The notes beneath the pieces are model-generated. The model was not told where the DNA came from, did not search any database, and was given only the letters and a program-made list of their open reading frames with translations. A stretch of DNA of 64,000 bases from Gelatoporia subvermispora B (Eukaryota; Basidiomycota; Agaricomycetes; Polyporales; Gelatoporiaceae), in NCBI GenBank assembly GCA_000320605.2, contig KB445791.1, forward strand, positions 328,272 through 392,271. Reading direction: 5' to 3'. Position numbers and translations under genes: made by a program. Shown here piece after piece: positions 59,001-64,000 of the stretch (position 1 is the first letter of the stretch; each line of letters begins with the position of its first letter).

Positions 59001-60085
59001 GCAAGAGCTGCCGTATGACATGACATTCTGCCACCAATGTCGTCGGACAACTGCGCACGACAAGATGCGTTGCACCGAGATCCGTGAAGACGGGTCGGGA
59101 TGCGGGATGCGCTTCTGCGTGATGTGCATTATCAAGCGGTGAGTCTCGGTGACTGAACATAGACCTTCACATTTGTGCTTCATTATAACCTCTCTCTGAT
59201 TGATGTTCTCCTGGGGCTAGCTATCCCGACATCAAATTCGAGTCGTACCCCCGACAGTTCACTTGCCCAAGATGCAGGAACACCTGCAACTGTACTGCCT
59301 GCTGTCGAAAGCGCGGCGAACAATACGTGTCGTCCTCGCGAGCCCGCGTCCAACTCCCTGACTACCTCCTGTCAGCCTCGACTACCACCGTTACCTCTAT
59401 CTCTACCCCCGCGCCTCCGTCGAAGTCATACACACCGTCTGCATCCCTCCGCGCACAAAGCCCCGTGAACACCCTCTCGGTAGACTGGACCGCAGGTGTG
59501 TCGTGGGGCACGATCTATAGCCCGTCATGCGCCCAAGCGATTGGTACAGGCGTCGTTGGCACCGCGCGCACGATCGTCGTGCACAACGCCGGCGCTGTCC
59601 TTCCAAAGCTCCATCGCGCGCGCGTCCACGCAGCTGCTTCCGTGCCACCACCGCCGCCGCCGCCGCCGCCGCGTCGTAAACGGCAATACGTCGGCGAGCC
59701 GCAGCCGTCCTGGGGCATCGCTCCCAGGCCTCGCACGCCGAGCCCGGTGCGCGGCGGCAGAGCGTACATTGGCAAGAGGGAGGCGCTATACGGGGGTTAT
59801 ATGCCGGTCGACTTGCTTTTCACTGACTCTGGCTCCGGCTCCGACTTGGACGACACGCTAGACTCGGACGCGATCGCAGCAGCGCACCGTTTGGACTCTG
59901 ACGGTATCGACCCTGAGCGCATCGACCCGTTCTCCCCGTCGAAGAAGTTGAATCTCACGTTTGCTATTGCTGAGGCCTTGCACGCGGCCCAAGAGGCCGA
60001 GCGCGAGCGCGCTCTGCAGTTCACCGACACCCAAGAGCCTCTGGCTGGCGCAGAGGCTCTGGGAGCGCCCGCTCTGGGCCCGTGA
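56048..60085 (+). CDS. Large protein with CDCA7-type zinc finger (zf-4CXXC_R1)
   Basis: Five exons: 56048-56440, 56492-56725, 56779-56949, 57004-59138 and 59221-60085 (1265 aa). The zinc domain at about 942-1013 has CHQCRRTTAHDKMRC, GCGMRFCVMC, FTCPRCRNTCNCTACCRKRG; this CxxC array is the zf-4CXXC_R1 domain of CDCA7, which in animals and plants partners the HELLS/Lsh remodeller in DNA-methylation maintenance. The intron before YPDI splits the domain. The rest looks disordered: Ser/Pro-rich N-terminus, bipartite basic signals (SKKRKLSDHPKSHPKKKQK, RKRAAKVKKK), acidic patches, a Lys/Ala stretch (GKGKGKAKANARAKAKR) and a nine-Pro run near 59650. Exons 2, 3 and the start of exon 4 resemble each other and follow phase-0 introns of 51-54 nt, so I infer internal exon duplication. 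The ATG at 56048 is the first in frame. Chromatin role is inferred from the domain alone. Confidence 0.87.
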
Positions 60086-60424
60086 GTTGGAGAGCTGTCC
60101 CCGCGCGATGGTGTATTATATCTCCCCATATACTGTATATCTGGCTCTACTGCATCCTACCCCTGGTCTTCTGCCGTGGATCCTTTGTGCAAGAGATTGT
60201 CGTAGTGTGGTTTTAATTTTGCAGATTAGCTGTATCTGACGCTGGAGATAACCTGTTGTCGACGAATATTCTTGTATATTATTCCTAATTGGGTAGTACA
60301 CTTTCAAATTCGTGTCAGAAATTGTTTCACCACTGGAGCTCACTGTGCGAGGTTTCTGGTCTTCACCTCCCCACCGGTCCAGCCTATTGTCTTAAGGGAT
60401 TAAATCACTGATAGGTTTGCTGCT
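60086..60424. other. Intergenic between CDCA7-type gene and uS17m
   Basis: About 340 bp; 3' UTR and short promoter. Nothing else seen. Confidence 0.4.
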
Positions 60425-60881
60425 ATGCCTCCTCTCGCGCTCACTGGACTTGTGACAAAAGCTGGCTTCATGACCAAGACCGCGACTGTCACTGTGTCAA
60501 GAATTCTCGTACACAACCGAACTGGCAAGGTCAGTTGGCGAATACACTCAACCGTTGCGGAGGCAGGAGCTCAAATGTATTCATCTTACCAGCGGCTAGA
60601 GCGGAGCCAGAAGTACCTCGTACACGACGAGGCCAGCCGTCCGTCTCACCATCCCTAACCTTATGTGCAGCTCGCTGACTCTCCGGCGCACAGAACTGCT
60701 CCAGGGAGACACAGTGATCATCCGGAATTGCCCACCAATCTCTGCGCGAAAACGGTTTACACTTGAGAAAGTCGTCAAGAGCCCGGAGACCGAGCGACTG
60801 AAGCTGCACCAGGATATGGACCGTGCGGCGCAGGAGGCTTTGCGGGCGGAGACGACAGAGCAGCCGGTTGCACAAGCATGA
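60425..60881 (+). CDS. Mitochondrial small-subunit ribosomal protein uS17
   Basis: Three exons: 60425-60529, 60593-60638 and 60694-60881 (112 aa). The uS17 fold is recognised by GLVTKAGFMTKTATVTVSRI, then SQKYLVHDEAS, and GDTVIIRNCPPISARKRFTLEKV, the conserved GD-V-I-R-P-S-K-F pattern. There is no long N-terminal presequence, as in yeast Mrps17. The C-terminal extension of about 30 residues is charged. It would sit at the rRNA core of the mitoribosome small subunit. A cytosolic S11 homologue is unlikely because that protein is longer at the N-terminus. Confidence 0.88.
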
Positions 60882-61048
60882 TGTAGCATGGATATGGCAG
60901 AATGCGGTGTATGTATTTCTGTTCTACAGATTGAAATAGTGTTCATCTAGATATGCGGCAGCCTTTTGATGCGCGACACCGTGCCCCGTCCCGACTCCTC
61001 ATCAACACCCACACATCGGACTAGACTGACACTACCACCCTGTCAAAA

Positions 61049-61629
61049 TTATGCCACAGCGGTTGCGGCGGCGGCCTGCGGGTTCGCGAGACGTTGCTGG
61101 AGCGCGGCCTGGATCTCGACGAGCTAGACGACCACGAAAGTCAGTAACTTAGGAGAGGGGAAGTGACCAGCGCGGGCGGGGCTCACCTCCATCTTCTTCT
61201 TCTCGGACTTTTCCTCCAGGTCCTTCAGTTGTGTTTCTACCCGCTTACTGTATAATTGTAATCATTAGAGAGTGCGAGGATATGACACGAGCAGAGGCGG
61301 GGGCGTACATTTCACCGCGGATGAAGTCAAGGCGCGTCTCAACGTTGCTCTTCGCCTCGGCGTGGTCTTGCTTGACGAGCACGGGTCCGATGAGCTTGTA
61401 AATCACGTTCGACTCTTTCAGCTGGTTGAACTCCTGCACATCGATCCGAGTGAGGACGGTGCACATCCAGAGACTTGAATCCGCGTTTGCGCACCTTCTT
61501 AACCAGCTCGTTCTCCGAGAGCTGGGCATCGAGGCGCTGGCGTGCCTCTACGGCGCCCGAGAGGTCATTCTGTAGCTTTTGGAACTCATTCGACGCTGCC
61601 TGGAGGCGGTCTTGCAACGCGGCGGACAT
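61049..61629 (-). CDS. YKE2: Prefoldin subunit 6
   Basis: Four exons on the minus strand: 61629-61495, 61433-61309, 61247-61187 and 61123-61049 (131 aa). A beta-type prefoldin subunit of the GimC hexamer, which hands unfolded actin and tubulin to CCT. Two coiled-coil helices flank the beta-hairpin: FQKLQNDLSGAVEARQRLDA and LKDLEEKSEKKKMELVEIQ, with VIYKLIGPVLVKQDHAEAKS between, the signature of Pfd6. Length is as usual for the family. The start lies 148 bp from the divergent Vti1 start. Confidence 0.93.
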
Positions 61630-61777
61630 CGCGCAGGGACGCTCGGGCTGGGCGCTCTGCCCGCTCAGGCGCGTGTGGCGAGCAGCCAAATACGCGCAAA
61701 CACCCTCGTCGCCGTGCTGCGCGTCCGGCGCGGGCACAGCTCAGACTTGGACCGGACTTTGCGCTCGCTGGACGACG
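61630..61777. promoter_or_regulatory. Compact bidirectional promoter, prefoldin 6 / Vti1
   Basis: Only 148 bp separate the two divergent start codons, so both promoters and 5' UTRs must share or overlap this GC-rich stretch. No TATA box is visible. Confidence 0.7.
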
Positions 61778-62703
61778 ATGGACAACTCGCCGACTGCGCT
61801 GTTTGACTCGTATGAGCAGGACTTTCAGCAGCTCGTACAGAGCATACGCGAGAAACTCGATGGGGACGCGAAGGAGCAGCAGGGCGGTGAGTAGTGCTTA
61901 TGGCTAGTGAATGACATTGAGCTTATGGACACGTCGCGCAGAGCAGCGCAAGGCGGCCTTGCGGAGAGTAGAGCTCGAGCTGGACGAGGCGGATGAAATG
62001 GTACGTCCACTTCAATCGACCTGCGCTAGCACTCTAACAGATATGCTGCATGGATTACAATAGGTCTCACAAATGGAGATTGAGATTCAGGGCATTCCAC
62101 AATCTCTCAAGCCTTCGTATCAGGCCCGCCTCAAGACCGCGAAGTCCGACCTACAGAGATACAAGAAGCTGTCCAAGGACCTACATGCGCAGCTGTCGCG
62201 CATGGATCTCCTGGGGCGGAGCAGCCCCGGGCTGGCTGGGTCCGCGTCGGATGACCCGTACGCGGCGTCAAACGACAGGACACGACTGCTTGCAGGGACG
62301 GCGCTGCTCGAAGACGGCTCGCGCCGGCTGTTGGACAGCCAGCGCATTGCGCTCGAGACGGAGGAGCAGGGTGCAGACATCCTGCGCAGCTTGCGCGGTC
62401 AGAGGGAGCAGATCGTTAATGCACGGGATACGGTGCGTCCTCGGGCCCGATGACAGTGCGATGGTGCTAACGGCTTTGGGTATCTAGCTGCAGCGCGCAG
62501 ACACCTCGATAGACCGGGCGTCCGGGACGCTGAAGAAGATGATTAGACGGTACGACGCCCTCCGATGCTCTCGCTCCAGCTTGACCGGGTCTGACAGTTG
62601 GGTATAATCCAGAATGTACCAACAGCGAATCGTCACCGCGGCAATAATCGTCGTGCTCATTGTCCTCATTTTGTTTATCCTCTGGGCCAAGCTTTGGCGT
62701 TAA
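61778..62703 (+). CDS. VTI1: Vti1-family v-SNARE
   Basis: Five exons: 61778-61886, 61942-62000, 62064-62432, 62488-62549 and 62613-62703 (229 aa). A Qb-SNARE acting in Golgi, endosome and vacuole fusion. The N-terminal three-helix domain begins LFDSYEQDFQQLVQSIREKL and continues with LDEADEMVSQMEIEIQGIP, a hallmark of Vti1. The SNARE helix includes LLDSQRIALETEEQGADILRSLRGQRE, ending near residue 205, with the zero-layer Gln in the usual place, and a C-terminal anchor of about 20 hydrophobic residues (VTAAIIVVLIVLILFIL) follows, leaving a short lumenal end AKLWR. Length matches the family. Confidence 0.94.
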
Positions 62704-63241
62704 CACCCGATCGCGACATTCTACCTCACTCCCCTGGGCCCTCCCCTGGGTCCGCTCTCTGCTTCTCCCTGCATTTTATGGCGACCGTCATGCTCGTGGA
62801 CTTGTTGTGTATGGATGTTATACGTATATATATATCCCCTCTTCTGTGTACTTTGTGCCTTCCCCCAACTTGTTACGACGTTCGGACATTGCTTCGGCCT
62901 AATTGTGAGGCCAGAGTGCCCAGACCTGCGTGAACCTGAGTAAGAGATTGCGGACGGTGCTTGCTAGCGATGCGAGCGGGTATGCATGCTGTCAGGGGCG
63001 CGGCTATACAAAACGCGGGGTAAGCGGCAAAATGGATGATCGTGTAAAGTCGCGCTGGTCCGTGCAATCGCTGGGCAATTCATCCTCCCGTGCGGGGCGG
63101 CGCGCTCCCCCGCCCCGCCCCCGTCTGACCACCTCGCAAATTTATACCCTGACTTCTTTCCTTTGCTCGTCATCTGCCTTGAGGATTTCTCAACTTTCCC
63201 CCCGTCGTATCCAGTCAAAGTTCACCGGAAGACGAGACACG
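62704..63241. other. Intergenic between Vti1 and the Sym1/Mpv17 gene
   Basis: About 540 bp: Vti1 3' UTR with a TATA-repeat stretch near 62825, then the GC-rich promoter (63090-63130) of the next gene. No gene seen. Confidence 0.5.
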
Positions 63242-64000
63242 ATGGCCAGTTTCTTGCGTGCTTTCAAGTCTGTCTTGGTCTGTGCTGCGTGCGCGCTGGA
63301 TCTGACGATGGACATCAATCTAGTGCTTCGCTGGTGCGCAGGCCGATGGCTACGCAGTGCATCACGTCTGCGGTGCTCTTTGGGACGGGAGACGTCCTCG
63401 CACAGCAGGTTGGCGAGGGCAAAGGCCGCGATCACGACGTGAGAAGGTCCCCTCACCATTAATCTGGCAAACTAACCTATCTGGATATGCATGCAGTTCA
63501 CACGTACAGCTCGTGCTGCGTTCTACGGTGGTGTGTAATTCCCCAAGGAGTGGTACATCCGGACAGCAACTGACTGCAAGTGGTTGCCAGGCGCGCTGTT
63601 CGGCCCTGCCTTGACCAAGTGGCTCCAGCTACTCAACCGGCTCAAGTTCCAGACCAAGACAAAGGCAGTCATGTACAGGGTACGCATACTCTAATTGACT
63701 TGGCCCTCCGTAGTGATATTCATCGCATACTCTGCACGTCGTAATAGGTGTACCTTGATCAACTGGTGTTCACTCCTGGTAGGCACACCCCACCCTGTGG
63801 AGACGTACGTGGTACTGACCCTTAATTATCAAGTCGTTGTCTGCTTCTTCTTTGGCTCCATGACCTTCCTGGAAGGTTACGGATTTTCGGAAGCGCAGAA
63901 GCGCATCAGCCAGGCGAGTACCACTGTGTGCGTCTGGTTACGAGGGTTTCCCTGACCGCTGACCGCCCAACAGTCCTACGTCCCGACGGTACTGCGGAAC
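63242..64000 (+). CDS. SYM1: Sym1/Mpv17/PMP22-family membrane protein (3' truncated by window)
   Basis: Seven exons are visible: 63242-63267, 63324-63438, 63497-63530, 63591-63679, 63748-63778, 63834-63913 and 63974 to the edge, giving the first 134 residues. Family signatures: SLVRRPMATQCITSAVLFGTGDVLAQQ, RAAFYGGALFGPALTKWLQLL, YLDQLVFTPVVVCFFF and the start of SYVPTVLRN. Members are small four-helix proteins of the inner mitochondrial or peroxisomal membrane; Sym1 supports stress growth on ethanol and is thought to form a channel. The intron 63914-63973 needs a GC donor (CAG|GCGAGT); a GT donor three bases downstream would shift the frame. Introns as in the rest of the window, mostly 50-60 nt. 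Confidence 0.88.

Noticed and set aside
59640..59675. CCG repeat as a microsatellite
   Set aside because: It encodes the polyproline run of the CDCA7-type protein in frame; the repeat is coding.
1..64000. CRISPR arrays, bacterial operons, insertion sequences, biosynthetic mega-enzymes
   Set aside because: No regularly spaced repeats, no terminal inverted repeats or transposase motifs, and no PKS/NRPS domain found by eye.

Overview
The window looks like nuclear DNA of a wood-decay basidiomycete (Agaricomycetes, plausibly Polyporales). The evidence is dense short GT-AG introns (mostly 47-65 nt), micro-exons of 12-30 nt, GC-rich codon use, a secreted AA9 LPMO with a Ser/Ala/Pro-rich tail, a single-exon F-box/LRR-like protein, and intron-containing nuclear tRNAs. 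I built the gene models by hand, joining reading frames across splice consensus sites and checking phase. Placement in a fungus is secure; the order is inferred.

Layout. 0-14 kb is gene-dense: the tail of a + strand gene, an intron-bearing tRNA-Thr, MFAP1 (spliceosomal) with a zinc knuckle and Arg/Asp-rich tail, an O-fucosyltransferase-like type II membrane protein, a 17-exon PARP, a HAD hydrolase, a cytosine deaminase (minus) and a Gdt1-family cation/proton exchanger. 14-24.5 kb is sparse but not empty: it holds an unresolved intron-rich minus-strand gene, an intron-bearing tRNA-Asp and a complete 9-exon uridine phosphorylase. An HMG-box factor lies at 24.6-26.3 kb and a peroxisomal-type SDR (2,4-dienoyl-CoA reductase-like) at 28.5-29.8 kb. 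29.9-35.7 kb holds nothing I can name. From 35.7 kb come the F-box protein, a six-exon secreted Cys-rich protein (minus), the AA9 LPMO and a Zn2Cys6 factor. From 46.5 kb the DNA is again housekeeping: Ssz1 (minus), Ubp14/USP5, NAP1, a very large CDCA7-type zinc-finger protein, mitochondrial uS17, a divergent prefoldin-6/Vti1 pair, and a Sym1/Mpv17 gene that runs off the right edge.

Functional links. Cytosine deaminase and uridine phosphorylase both serve pyrimidine salvage and lie 7 kb apart. PARP, NAP1, MFAP1, the HMG protein and the CDCA7-type protein are nuclear or chromatin factors. The LPMO and the Cys-rich secreted protein are divergently arranged secretome genes. I saw no CRISPR array, operon, rRNA or intact transposon. 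The most unusual feature is the CDCA7-type gene, whose 5' half appears to have grown by duplication of an exon-intron unit.
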